Made by a program: the position numbers and the translations under genes
The notes under the pieces: model-generated
The model's input: the letters and a program-made list of their open reading frames with translations, nothing else
The model's database searches: none
Told to the model about the DNA's origin: nothing
Source of the DNA: Atopsyche davidsoni
Taxonomy: Eukaryota; Arthropoda; Insecta; Trichoptera; Hydrobiosidae
Assembly (NCBI GenBank): GCA_022113835.1
Contig: JAILWY010000023.1
Span: 9,300,001-9,364,000 of the forward strand
Length of the DNA: 64,000 nucleotides
Direction: 5' to 3'
Part shown: positions 1-11,374 of the stretch, piece by piece
Layout: the number at the start of each line of letters is the position of its first letter
Numbering within the stretch: position 1 is the stretch's first letter

Positions 1-2128
1 ATAGAAAAACAATTCTTTAAATATTATAAACTAGAACGTAAATAATTATAGAATATCAAATATTTTTTAATTATTAATAATTAAAAAGTATTATTTTATT
101 TTAAATAAACTCATAGAGCAAATATATTTCAAAGCTACGTATAAAATTAATACTAAAGCTGAATCAACTCGTAATTTTAAAGAAAATCTATTGTATGAAA
201 GGAATCAAGAGTTAATATATTTTAATAAATCTACCTTTTAAACAGCCAGCCGTTGTACAAACAATTATTATTAGCCTTTAAAAACAGATATATTTTAAAA
301 AGACATTAAAAACAGGATTTAATTGAAGCTTTAAATTAGAAAATGGTCGTAGTTTTTCGGAAAATCTATAGAGGGAACTAAAAATATGCTCAATTCCTAA
401 GGGTTTTTATATATATCGGAGGCAGTGGGGGGAGGTCCTAAAGGCTTGGGTCACATTCCAAGTGGGTAATATATATTTAGTGAGTGACCCTCTCCGAAAA
501 AGTAATGTTTCTTTCCGTTCGGTTTCTGTGGTTTCTGTGAGCCTCGCAAGAACGATATCCACCTACTAAGGCGATAATTTCATATTTAATACGTAAACGG
601 TGTATAACAATGCCAACGTCTTTCCAAGAGCGTGGCTCGTTGAAGCCGTGTAATGTATATTGATACGCGGATTTAAAAAATATATATATATATACTGGAT
701 ATACTAGTTGATAGTTTAGATAGTGTCTGTTGTTGTTAATATCAAAGACTCCACAAAAAAATAATTAACATATAAAAATGAAATGCCAAAGTATAAATCA
801 AATACTCACAGTTAATTAAGACTTACTGCTTATTACTAGTTGAAAAAATCTTTATATATCGTTGGCATTTTTGTAAATTTAATTTAAAGACAGCAGAGTA
901 GAGGGTAGCAAGAAGAAAGTGAAGTTTGAAGGGTGGCGAGCGAGAGGAGGTTTGAATATGTAGGAAAAAGTACGAAAGCTATGGTGGAGGACTCAAATAA
1001 CGTATTTCCGTTGGACTGTTTCCGTAACAATTTGACTTTTGACTTTGTAATGTACAAACGTGAATAAAAACTTTTCACTTCAAAAAGTTACGCCCGGAAA
1101 ATATACGTAACCGTACAATCTGGTGTCTCTTAGTTATGATTATTGTTAATATATTTTCACACGTTTAATAAATTCGAAAGTTTACTGCTTATTTGTATGG
1201 ACATATGGCGAAAGTAATTTCTCGAAACTAGGTTAGTGAATATTAGGTTAAAATAATAAAATAATTTTATCACAAATAATGTCAACAAATATATGAATGT
1301 TAATAAATTTTAAATAAAACTGTCTTACTTTTATTAGAAAAAAATTCACATGAATTTTTCAAATTAAAATAAGCCCAAATAAAATATATGGCATCAATTA
1401 AAATGCCACAAAGTCAAACAATACAAATAAAAGATATTCACAAAAAGTGTTTAAAACGTAATTGAGTTATGAATTTCAAATATTCTCTGAGTTTTAAATT
1501 TTTAGTAAAAATATAATGAGATAAGGTTGCGCAAATGATGCCATCTTCACATTTAAAATTTAACTGTATTTAATAGAATTTAATGCAAAATTAAAAACAA
1601 AACAGTTTCGTTATGCTATATAACGCATATAAGCATACGAGTAAATTATTTATTTAAAATATAATATTACATAAAATAAAATGTTATAATAAGCCCTACA
1701 AAGTGACAAATTACCGATTTTAAAAGCAAAGTTCGTTGCTAGTTGCCATTTTAATGGGCAGACAGTTTCATGAACTTTGCAGTACATATACATTACAGCA
1801 GTACTGAAGCGAACTAAATAAGCTGGTGTAAATCTGTGAAAAGTCGCATTTAAAGTTGTGAGTAATTTGTTCTGTAATTGGTTGTACGAACGCTATAATG
1901 ATTTGAAGTTACACAAAGGAGAGCTTTCATTTCGTACAGGAACATATTGATTTAAAAAAATACAGCCTTCGGTAAATTGAACATGTTAAATGAAAATTTT
2001 AGGTTATATATGTCTTTACTATAAAAACGACATATTATTCAATGTATATTATGCTGTAATATTTGAAAGGTGTCGACTTTGGATTTTTTAAAATCTCTCA
2101 CATGTGTCAATATTTAATTGAAAAATAA

Positions 2129-2299
2129 ATTCAATATTTTTGACAGAGAGTACTTGGTGGAATTCCATTTTAATATTTTTGAATAAAATACTTGAGTGAT
2201 TTTCCACATTTTCACTCTGTTTGATAATGCCAACGTGAAAGGTAGGCGAAACCGGTCACTAATAAAAACAAAAATGTGGAAAATCACTCAAAAAATATT
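2129..2299 (+). other. Hammerhead-ribozyme-like fold of Penelope-element type
   Basis: A perfect 21-bp inverted repeat (2192-2212 with 2271-2291) encloses a hammerhead core: TTGATAA (2221-2227), a 3-bp stem II GCC/GGC (2229-2231 with 2245-2247), GAAA (2248-2251), then CCGG and TC (2252-2257). This matches the arrangement of hammerheads in Penelope-like retroelements, where stem III is only a 2-bp palindrome and stem I is long. The canonical core is CUGANGA; here C3 is U and G8 is A, which keeps the 3-8 pair. A direct repeat with 39-nt period (from about 2133 and 2172) lies on the 5' side. There is no reverse-transcriptase reading frame nearby, so at most an element end remains. Confidence 0.5.
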
Positions 2300-2424
2300 G
2301 AAAAATAAATTTTTGTAAATACTTAATTTACAGATTTTTTATCCAGATATGGTATTGACGATATAGTTTTTTTTTAAAAGACTTATTTATAAAACATTTT
2401 GTTTTACTCAAGAATATTTTAAAT

Positions 2425-2620
2425 CAGTCATGTCAAAGATACGGCCCGCGGGCCGCATCCGGCCCCCGAGCCGTATCAATACGGCCCGCGATCCCAATGA
2501 GTCAAAGAAAGAAGAATCATGTTTTTTATAGCTTTTAGACTTATTTTATTTGAATCTGGCCCGCCTACACATACTAAATTTAATATATGGCCCTCTGCAA
2601 AATTGAGTTTGACACCTCTG
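2425..2620. mobile_element. hAT-type MITE, 196 bp
   Basis: It begins CAGTCATGTCAAAG and ends with the imperfect inverse (TTTGACACCTCTG), giving terminal inverted repeats of about 14 bp. It is flanked by a perfect 8-bp direct repeat TTTTAAAT at 2417-2424 and 2621-2628, the target-site size of hAT transposons. The interior has the GGCCCGCGGGCCGCATCC motif typical of many hAT-derived short elements and no transposase. It is a non-autonomous copy; the intact target duplication suggests a fairly recent insertion. Confidence 0.8.
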
Positions 2621-4729
2621 TTTTAAATCCTCTTGTAGTATCAAATTTTATTTTTTCATGTTTACTATTTTTTTTTATTGCCAACTTTCATTGGCCAATA
2701 ACAACAACAGTAGTAAATATTTTTTTTTGTTTGTATCTCACGACAAAGTATTCTTGCAAGTTAATGAATACATTAATTCGTTCTATGTTGTTTACAGTAA
2801 TATTTCAATTTGCTTTCACAACCGATAACTGACAAATCCAAACAGTTATTATATCTTCTAGTCTTAACTACATAAGAGTCGTAAGTATAAAAATATAAAT
2901 TGGATTTTTCTTGAAATTGAATCTAATAATATTTTCAATTTAAAAGATTCCATTCAGTTTTTTCTCATGCGATATATGTAATTGTTTTTTGTTAAAGCAG
3001 AACTACGTTTTAGTAATTGGATTTTATGTTATGCTTCTACAGTTTCATATTTATTTTATAAGAATTTTTATGCCTATTCTTAGAATAAAAATCATTTGTT
3101 TCTAAAAATTACAGTAATTTAATTATGAATTAGGATATTTTCAAAACAATATGTACCAAAGAGCCATGCCGGCATCCCCCAAAACAGACAATAAAAGAAA
3201 AAATTAAACAAAAAATTATCTTAAAAAATAGTGTTATTTTGCATTTGATGGTAAAAAAAGCTGTGGAGGTCACAGAAAGAAGAAATGAGTATGATCGGTT
3301 GCACGGAGAGTTCAAATTACACCGAGAAAGACTGGCAGTGAGAAGACAAGATAAACAAATAAGATTTGTGGACAGTTGTCAAGTGCAATGAATGAAGGCT
3401 GTGGTTTTGAAAGACCTGCTCTTATGATGAAAAGCATAACCTTCATCATTCACAAGGATAAATAGCTACATAAGAGTGTGTTGGCACTCTGGCTACACTA
3501 CACTGTCAAAATGGGTGAGTCAGCGACATGGTCATATTTAATTACTTGTTCTCACTCAACCTAGTAGGGGACGACTGTATTCGCCCTTTCATCCTTATCT
3601 AATAATTATATTTTATTCACCGCACATATAGGTATTAATCACATTTGCAATATTTCATACTAACTAATTAAAGCTCTACAGTAAAAGCAATTGAGTTTTT
3701 ATTTTGATAATACTCCCTTTCACTATAGTAATATACTGTAGATAAATCAATAAATTACAATTTAATGTTTAATAAAATAAACCTCTTCACAATAGTCCCG
3801 CTCGGACGCGAAATCAACTAATTATATTAATAAAATTTGTGATTTAGTTTGGTCATACAAATTAGTACGATATTTTGCCGGGCGATATTACATTTAACAA
3901 AATTGTTTTACAAAACAATTTTGAAGGGAAAAATCTTCTCGGAAAAATGTGTTCTCTTGTTGGATTGCAGCCCCCGAGTTGTTGAAAAGCAAGCTGTTAC
4001 CGAATAAGCCTATGGAGGAAATATAATAGAAATATTTTTATCTCGGATAAAAGCACTAGAAATAATATGATATCAGTCGCTGAATATAAATAAAATAAGG
4101 AGGTTTTTCCATAAAAACGATTTCATTGGATACCTTTAATAAAAGCGACAAACACGTTCTCGGGAAATGAATTGGAATATTAAACCGTTTCGCTTTCGTA
4201 TATGAAGATACTTTCATCTGACACGAGGAGCAATAGGCGCGTTATTTGCCGGTTATATTTACATAGCCGAGTAATGGAAATTGTGATTTCTCACAGGGCA
4301 TGTTTACAGACAGATATCAAAGGTGACGTTTTACAGATTATGCCTCAAGGCGAACCGCCAGAGACAATCTCGGCGGCGGAATTCATAAACGTTGCGCCGC
4401 ATTATCTGCGCCCTGGGGGATTAAATATGAAAAAAAAATTATACCTACTATTCTCATTTAGATTACCATCAAAGCAATTCTAATAAATATAAATCAACGG
4501 TAAATATAAATACTTGAAAACCTGTTTACTTTAACTGGAATGAAATAATGTTTCAGTTTTGAAAGCCGCATTTTTATTATCATACAAGTTTATTGTTTGT
4601 CTATACGATGTTTACATTTATCCGAGTCTATCATCATATATGCCGGGAATATTGAATATTTATATAGCAACGTGGATATATTTGCTCCGTACTTGTAAAA
4701 AATGAGTCGAATTCTCGTTCAGTCGCAGC

Positions 4730-4917
4730 GTCGCTGTAGCTACTAGATAGCGAGCAGCGGGCAGCGATAGTCGAGGAGGTGGGTTCAAATCCCACCAGTG
4801 TCGTGAAAACACTTTAAAAGAATATATCTCGTATGTTTGAACCGAAATGTATGGCTAGGTGGTTATATAGTTGAATCTTGCTCGAGAGTTCATCGGTTCA
4901 ATCCCAAACCTGACAAG
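4730..4917 (+). repeat. Two tandem tRNA-like units (SINE head or tRNA pseudogenes)
   Basis: Unit 1 (about 4730-4802) has an A-box-like TAGCTACTAGATAG at 4737, a B box GGTTCAAATCC at 4782, a perfect 5-bp T stem with 7-nt loop (4779-4795), and a 7-bp acceptor pairing with one mismatch. Unit 2 (about 4845-4917) has an A box TGGCTAGGTGG at 4852 and a B box GGTTCAATCCC at 4895, with weak stems. Box spacing in both is 43-45 nt, as in real tRNAs. The anticodon stems do not form convincingly, so neither is called a functional tRNA. Internal RNA polymerase III promoters of this type also head SINEs. Confidence 0.45.
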
Positions 4918-7900
4918 TGAATACCAAATCAATGTAATTATATTTATAGTAACGATATAATGATAATATAAAATTTATTTTAATATGTATTCATTTGCAG
5001 TGTTTCGGAAGCTAAAAAATATTTTGAGGAAAAATAAAACTTGATTAGAAAATACCTTAAGATTTCAACATAGATTCCAGACTCAAAAGCAATTACTTAG
5101 GCTTGATAACAATACATTATAATTTAATATAAAAATATTATTAAAGTAAATCTTTTTTCAAACTAAAAGATGTTATTAGATATTTCAACTAATCAATAGA
5201 TTCATAAAAATAAACGCCACGTTTTCTAATTTTAACTTGCATACAGTATTGTAAAAAACTTTAACAAAGTTTTTATGAAAATAGACAATGCTATATTTCA
5301 TTGTACATTTTTTTTTTTAAAGAACACATATTTAAGCCTTGCAAAAATATGCGAACTTTTATAATGAACATTGGCTTGAATATATTTATGAAAAAATCTG
5401 AAAAGTTTTAGCGTAAAGAATTTTATAACATAATAATACGACCGTATTAAACCAAAGTGGTAAAAAAAGAATGGCTATTTAGGCAGGCCTAAATCTTTTA
5501 TAAAATATATTTCTACGGAAATGAAAGCATTGAGTTTCCATATCGCATGGGGTATCATAATTTCATTACCATTTTTAAATAAAAAAATAAATAAAAAAGG
5601 TATATTGTATTATGTCACAGCTATTTTTAATTATTTCATCTAGTAGTCTTGTTAGATTGCAGCTTATCGAATTGCAACTTAAAATTTTTTTGTATGCATT
5701 TCTTTGTTATTACATCTGTTATTCATCTATGGCAGGTTCCAGTATGGTTGCGCAAATATATTCTCACCGGCCTTACGATATGTGGGCCCTGATAATACTT
5801 CCATATTAACGAAGTATTATCTTCTAACATGAGAAATATGATAACGCTGAGATCATATGGCTGCGACCTTAATGGCTTCTTAAAAGGATTATAAGGATTC
5901 CGTCCCTGAAGGTCAGTAATTACTATCGCTTAGTATTAATTTAATTCCCAGGTAATCATCCACCATTATCAGATTAAAAGCTTTTGTATAAAGCACATAA
6001 TTAGGATTTGCTATTTATACCTTCCTGCGTTTTTACAGTATGAGTATACAAGCAGATTATTTATTTAATTTCGGTATCTTGCTGAAATAGATATCATTCA
6101 TTTCAGATTCTTGCCTTCATTTTTATTTCCATGATTATTTCACTGAACAACGAAGCCTTATGAGATAATGTCTGAAGATGACTCATTGATTGAACGACAT
6201 TTTTCCGTATAAAGAACACAAACAAACAAGAAAACGTAAAATAATTTCATTACATATTGAAAAAGTTCGGATTTGAATAAATTGGGTACTGCATCACTCC
6301 ACTAATCTGATAATCCTTATCTTATTTGACACACGAAGATGGTATGACGATGTCTCTGTATTTTTAGATTACAAAATTACTTTTTAGTCGGTTATTATTT
6401 TATTTATATTGATATAAAAATACACTCGTAATAATGCTTAGAAACATAATATGGCTTATTTTGTAGTACAAGGAAAATAACAAAAATATAAAAAGTCGTA
6501 AATTAAAGCAGTGAATGAAGAATACTTTATTAAAATACAAAGAAAAATAAATGAAAATAAGTAAACGACCATGTAGTAAAATAAATATATATTTATTTAT
6601 AAAAGAGTTATTTACATTAAATAAATGTTAATATGCCAACAATATATATTTTTTCAAAATATATATAGGAAAATATGACTTATGGCATATATTTTTTAAT
6701 AGGTCTATAGATAAAGTTATAGTATAATATATTAAAATGTATCTGAACCAGGTAGCTGTAGGCTGTGATAATAGTTTTCTAAATATCAGTGTGAATACAA
6801 TTAAATTATACATATTTTAATGTTCCTATGTTTTATTATATATAAACACGATGGAATCGGTTCTCCTTAAAAAGACTTTGTATTTTTGACGAATTGATTT
6901 ATTTAGATTATCCTTTTTGAGGGAGCACTTTGCATTAATAATATTGTTTTAATTCCCAGAATGGTTGGATATTGACCTAAATAACAATATTATTGTATAA
7001 AACCGTTTCAGTGAGGAATAAAAGGTGATATTTATTTATTATACCTGAAATTGAATGTATAAAAAGTTGTATCATTAGCTTCTTTATACTTCAGTTACCT
7101 AAGATATTGTCTGTGAAACATATGTAAAAATATAATTAAATAAAAAACGAAATTGACATCAATTTTCGTACTTTAAAGATATAACTTTGAAAAGATTTTT
7201 GAACTTTTGTTCCCAGAATTCATTCATTTCAGAATATATAAATATTTTTACGATTTCTTTTTTGATAATGCTAATTCCACGTCATGTAAACATTTCCGAT
7301 AAATATTATTTTTTATAAAAACGGACCTTTTACGCGCACAAATTAAAATTTTGAAATGATTGGCGTTCATGTTTTTTCCTAAAATTTTGGACCCGAATTC
7401 TCTGAATATTGTTCAAGCCCTTTGATACTAAAATATTAAAAGAAATAAATAAAAAAATACATGCTCGCTTATTAAGAAATATTTAAAAGTATTTTTGGCA
7501 TAGTATTTGTTCATAAAAGTTAACCTGTTAATTTAGTTTTATTTTAAATTATTTTAATAAGTGTTTAGAAAATTATAAAATGCAGTTTAATAATAGAATA
7601 ATTTAGCTTTTTTATTGTATGATATAAATATAACCAATATAAGATTTTTTTAAATGTGTTAAATTAAAATAAAGTGGCAGTAAAATATTGTTTTTATTTT
7701 GACGTATTAATAAAGATTAGAAAATATCTTTAATTGAGCATCAAAAAGTTATTTTATAATTATATAAATATTTAACAAAACAAATTACAAATATATTATT
7801 ACATTTCATATTTTCCTTGAAAGCCATAATTAATTTACGAAAAATATCTACTTTTATTCACTGGATAAATATACTCTTAAACAAGTTTGAATGTTGTTTG

Positions 7901-10662
7901 CAATATACGAGTGCATTGAATAAATGCGAATACAAATCGATAAAGCATCAATAGCTATTTAAATTTATAAATACTACAATAAATACTATATATGTGGTAT
8001 ATATTGCTGACAAGTGTTACAGTTATCAATTTTAATTTTGAGAATCTTAATTAATAACTGTAATAATGATTAATTGATTTTATTTATCTTCAAATATGGG
8101 ATGGTGATCTTTTAAAAAATAAATATAATCTCTATATGATGGTGTTCTTCTGAATATAGTTTCTGGACGGAGCTGGTTTTATTGGCTGCCTTGTTCTTTC
8201 TTTATTTATAACAAGGCGTTGCATCAAGTGCCTGTTTTATGCGTTATTTATGTATGTAGATGTCTGCCCAGAGTATGATGATTTATGTTCTACAGTGTGT
8301 TGGGGCAGAGACGGCGCCGTTCGGCATAGTTTTTTTTCGGAAAAAATTACGAACCCCGGCTTTGGGAAAGGCTACCTGCGGATTTGACAGGGAAATATAC
8401 AAAAACGCGAAGTATGGAAAATAAAGAATCTCGTATGTGTGCCGAACAAAGGGTTTTTCTATTCTCCAGAGATGTGCATCGCGAAACGAATAAAACTTCC
8501 AGAAATATTTTTTTGAAAGTTGATGCCTTTATCTATATCATTACAGTAATGCCGTCACATTAAAAATAACATATCAGATCCCCGTATTGCTATCTGTTTT
8601 GAATTCGTTCGTTGTTACTATTTAATTTTAAAGTTTCATAGCATAACAAAAATAAATGAAATATTTTTAATTATACTAGGAATGCTCTTTTAAGTATTTT
8701 GTATCAGTAGAAATATGCAAAAAAAATATATTTGCACGATGAAGGTGTTTTATCAGTTTGTCGACCTTGCTGGTTAAATCGATACACTCGCGAGTGTACA
8801 TTCAAAAACTTCATGACAAAACTAACGTTAAAAGCATTTACGCAATGTTAACGAATTTACTTAAGTGATTCCAATGCAAAAGCTATTTTTCTTTTTTTGC
8901 CTTACGTTTCAAATAAACGAACATTTTTCTAAACCCCCAAAAACATTTAAAGGAAGAAAAAGTGATAATAATTCTTCTGTTTAACATATTTAAATTTTAA
9001 GGGGATGGCAACACTCTAAATACAGCAGGCAGAGCTGAGCATCCCCGGTATTTGAATAAAGAATATCCGGGCGGGGTGTCGGTCGGCGCTATGTGCCGGC
9101 TTCCCGTCGCGCCCGCATGATTTCTCCAGGGGCCCTCCCGGTACGCACTCACTTCACTTCAGAGACCTGCACTCGTCTGATAGACGCAGTATGGAATCCT
9201 AGCCCGCTGAACCCTTCGAGCGACGCAGACAATATCGGACATAAACTGGCACGGGGATTATTCAAAATGTAAATGAGAAACAAAGTTCGCAGCGCATCTG
9301 AAAACTGGCCCGACTTCACGAATCGAACATCACTGAATGTGAAATACTAAAAAAATTTAAACACAATAATTATGCTATACGTAAACTCACTTTAAAAGTA
9401 CACGTTTAAAATATATATGCATAGATTTTTTATTGTGGCTTCTGTGTAAAAAATATCAAATCTTACCTGCTAATATTATGTGCGATTTAAGTAGAACAAC
9501 CATTATGTATATTTATGTCACCAAGGCACAAAAATAAAGGGAAAAAAGTCCCTTTGTTTGAGAATGAATGTTGAGCGTAGTTGCGGCTTATTGTGCTTCG
9601 AGAGTACGAAATAATGTTTTATTGTGAAGCAATTACTTAAAACTATGATGGTGTGGTAAATATTACTAGAAAGAGAAAGAGTAAGTAAAGCTATTTTTTT
9701 TAGATATACATATATGTTTTTAATGATAACACAAATAGATTTTAACTATAAACTACGAAAAAATATTTATAACAACAAAATATAGTTATATTTCATTAAT
9801 ACATGTAAAGTTATCATTTACCACCAAAAATTATCAAAAATTTTTATTACTCCTTTTAAATTAGATTTTTTGGTTGATTAAACATGGACACCAAAAATAT
9901 TGATGTTATAAGATAAATGGAAATTAAGCTGAATTGCATTATAAATGATAAAATTTGAGTAAATGGGCTTCGTTAACATTAGAGACAGCAAGAATATTAT
10001 CTTAACAGTAATTTTTATTAAATATATAAGTAAGAATCTTGCACATCGGACACACCTTGCATTGGATAAGCCGTCATGGTGTCGAAAAGTTTTGGCAGGT
10101 GCTGGATGCAGACGATGGAAGTAACAACAAAAAGAACGGTGGCATGATACTCGTATATACTAAATATGCTCACCACAATGAGAAAGTACTGCCTTCTATG
10201 AAAATTCCGTATAACCATCATTTCACAAAGAGAGACAATATCGACAACAAGAATAAAAAAATATATCGCTTCTCTAATAATGCCGTTATGCTACTGCAAA
10301 GAAAAATACAATGCAAAACAGTCGCTTTGTTTTAATTTATTAAATTCAATAGAATTGCTATTATTTTCGCAAAAATGAATGCTTTTTTCTATTTACAATA
10401 GTAAAAAATTACGTTTTTATTACGTAACATCTACAAGTCGAAACCGTAGCAGTTAACGTTATATTGGATCTAAGAATACCTCAAGTTTTGGTATGAAATT
10501 TCTTGTGTTGGTCACTAGTTGAAAAATATTTTGACATTTTATAATTCAGATACCTTTGATATTTATAGAAATATTAGTTAACTAAGCATTTATCGATAAA
10601 ACTGCAAAAAATCTCAACAAATCACATCACTTCAAAGATTATTATTCAATACACATAAATGT

Positions 10663-10853
10663 TAATAAAATAAAACCAAGTGGTTTTGGAGACTACGTTA
10701 ATTTCACTATTAGCGAGAGCTCTTTCGCCGAACACGGCATCTTCAAGACTTGAGTCTTGAGACTTGAGATCTAGAGTCTTGAAGATGCCGTGTTCGGCGA
10801 AAGAACTCGTGAAATTAACGTAGTCTCCAAAACCATTCGGTTTTATTTTATTA
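10663..10853. repeat. Fold-back (long inverted repeat) element
   Basis: Two arms of about 80-90 bp face each other: the stretch from AATAAAATAAAACC through GGAGACTACGTTAATTTCAC and TCTTTCGCCGAACACGGCAT to CTTCAAGACT recurs inverted on the right. There is only one short indel (about 8 nt extra in the left arm near 10709) and a few substitutions. The centre is a small repeat of GACTTGAG/GAGTCTTGA. The ends are compatible with a TA target duplication, but the flank is AT-rich and this is weak. There is no coding capacity; it resembles a hairpin MITE. Confidence 0.75.
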
Positions 10854-11243
10854 TAATAAAATGGAGTATTACAAAATAAATACCAGTTCCATTAATCACA
10901 TAAATGTTCCAAAAACATATCTACAATAAATTAAATACCGTATCGACAGTCTCGTTTTTTTCATTTATGTTTCAATTGTTCTATTGCATTTAAATATTAA
11001 AAAAACAAAAAATATTTTAACAACAAACATGTAAAGATATTATGACAATAACATGTATAAATAACACATACCTTGAAGAATACGTTTCAATGAGTCACTT
11101 ACCATTGTTGTGAGTTCTACTATTGCAATCTGCCTGAAATACTATTACACCCCACACCATTGCATCCACTTGAAATGCGAAATGTTTGAGTCTGAGATAA
11201 GTTTGTCGGTATTAGTGAGTTAAATAGAAATCAATATGAATAC

Positions 11244-11374
11244 CTCGATGACAGGAAGGCTCTGAAGGTGCCGCGGAGTCCGGCGCGGCGGGCCTGTCTG
11301 TAGCAGGCGTAGTCGGCGCCGCGCACCCCGTGCAGGTCTCCGGTCACCGGCTCGTTCAGCGCAGCCATTCGTAG
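11244..11374 (-). CDS. Mp: Mp exon 20: N-terminal third of the endostatin domain
   Basis: A 131-nt exon from a TTTGCAG acceptor in phase 0 to a GTATTC donor in phase 2. It encodes [35 protein letters not shown] and TFRAFLSS plus two bases of an Arg codon. This is a clear match to endostatin: the GADxxC motif, the [17 protein letters not shown] helix and the first structural Cys are all present. Compared with vertebrate endostatin, the zinc ligand His11 is Arg and Arg24 is His; Arg27 is kept. The second Cys partner and the rest of the domain are not found in the next 11.2 kb and must lie beyond the window. Confidence 0.95.

Larger units (their letters stand above)
1..11243. other. Downstream intron of Mp (incomplete)
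   Basis: AT-rich non-coding sequence after the first endostatin exon. I looked on the minus strand for the remaining endostatin motifs (SIVRxADR, WHGS, the second and later Cys) and found none. It holds the ribozyme-like fold, the hAT MITE, the tRNA-like pair and the fold-back repeat listed separately. There are GC-elevated islands at about 4190-4430, 8270-8470 and 9040-9340, a short TA run at 677-696, and an ORF-like stretch at 10018-10335 that I do not accept as a gene. Confidence 0.7.

Noticed and set aside
4202..4483. 93-residue plus-strand open frame
   Set aside because: No recognisable protein features; it coincides with a GC-elevated island, where stops are rarer by chance.
9140..9262. 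Minus-strand reading containing DIVCVARR and SIRRVQ as a possible endostatin continuation (SIVRxADR)
   Set aside because: Similarity covers only a few residues, a stop lies in the first reading, the acceptor is poor, and the rest of the domain does not follow.
10018..10335. Plus-strand 98-residue frame and overlapping minus-strand frame with hydrophobic stretches
   Set aside because: No domain, no fitting splice borders, and the two frames compete for the same DNA; could be a relic of unknown origin but no gene is supported.
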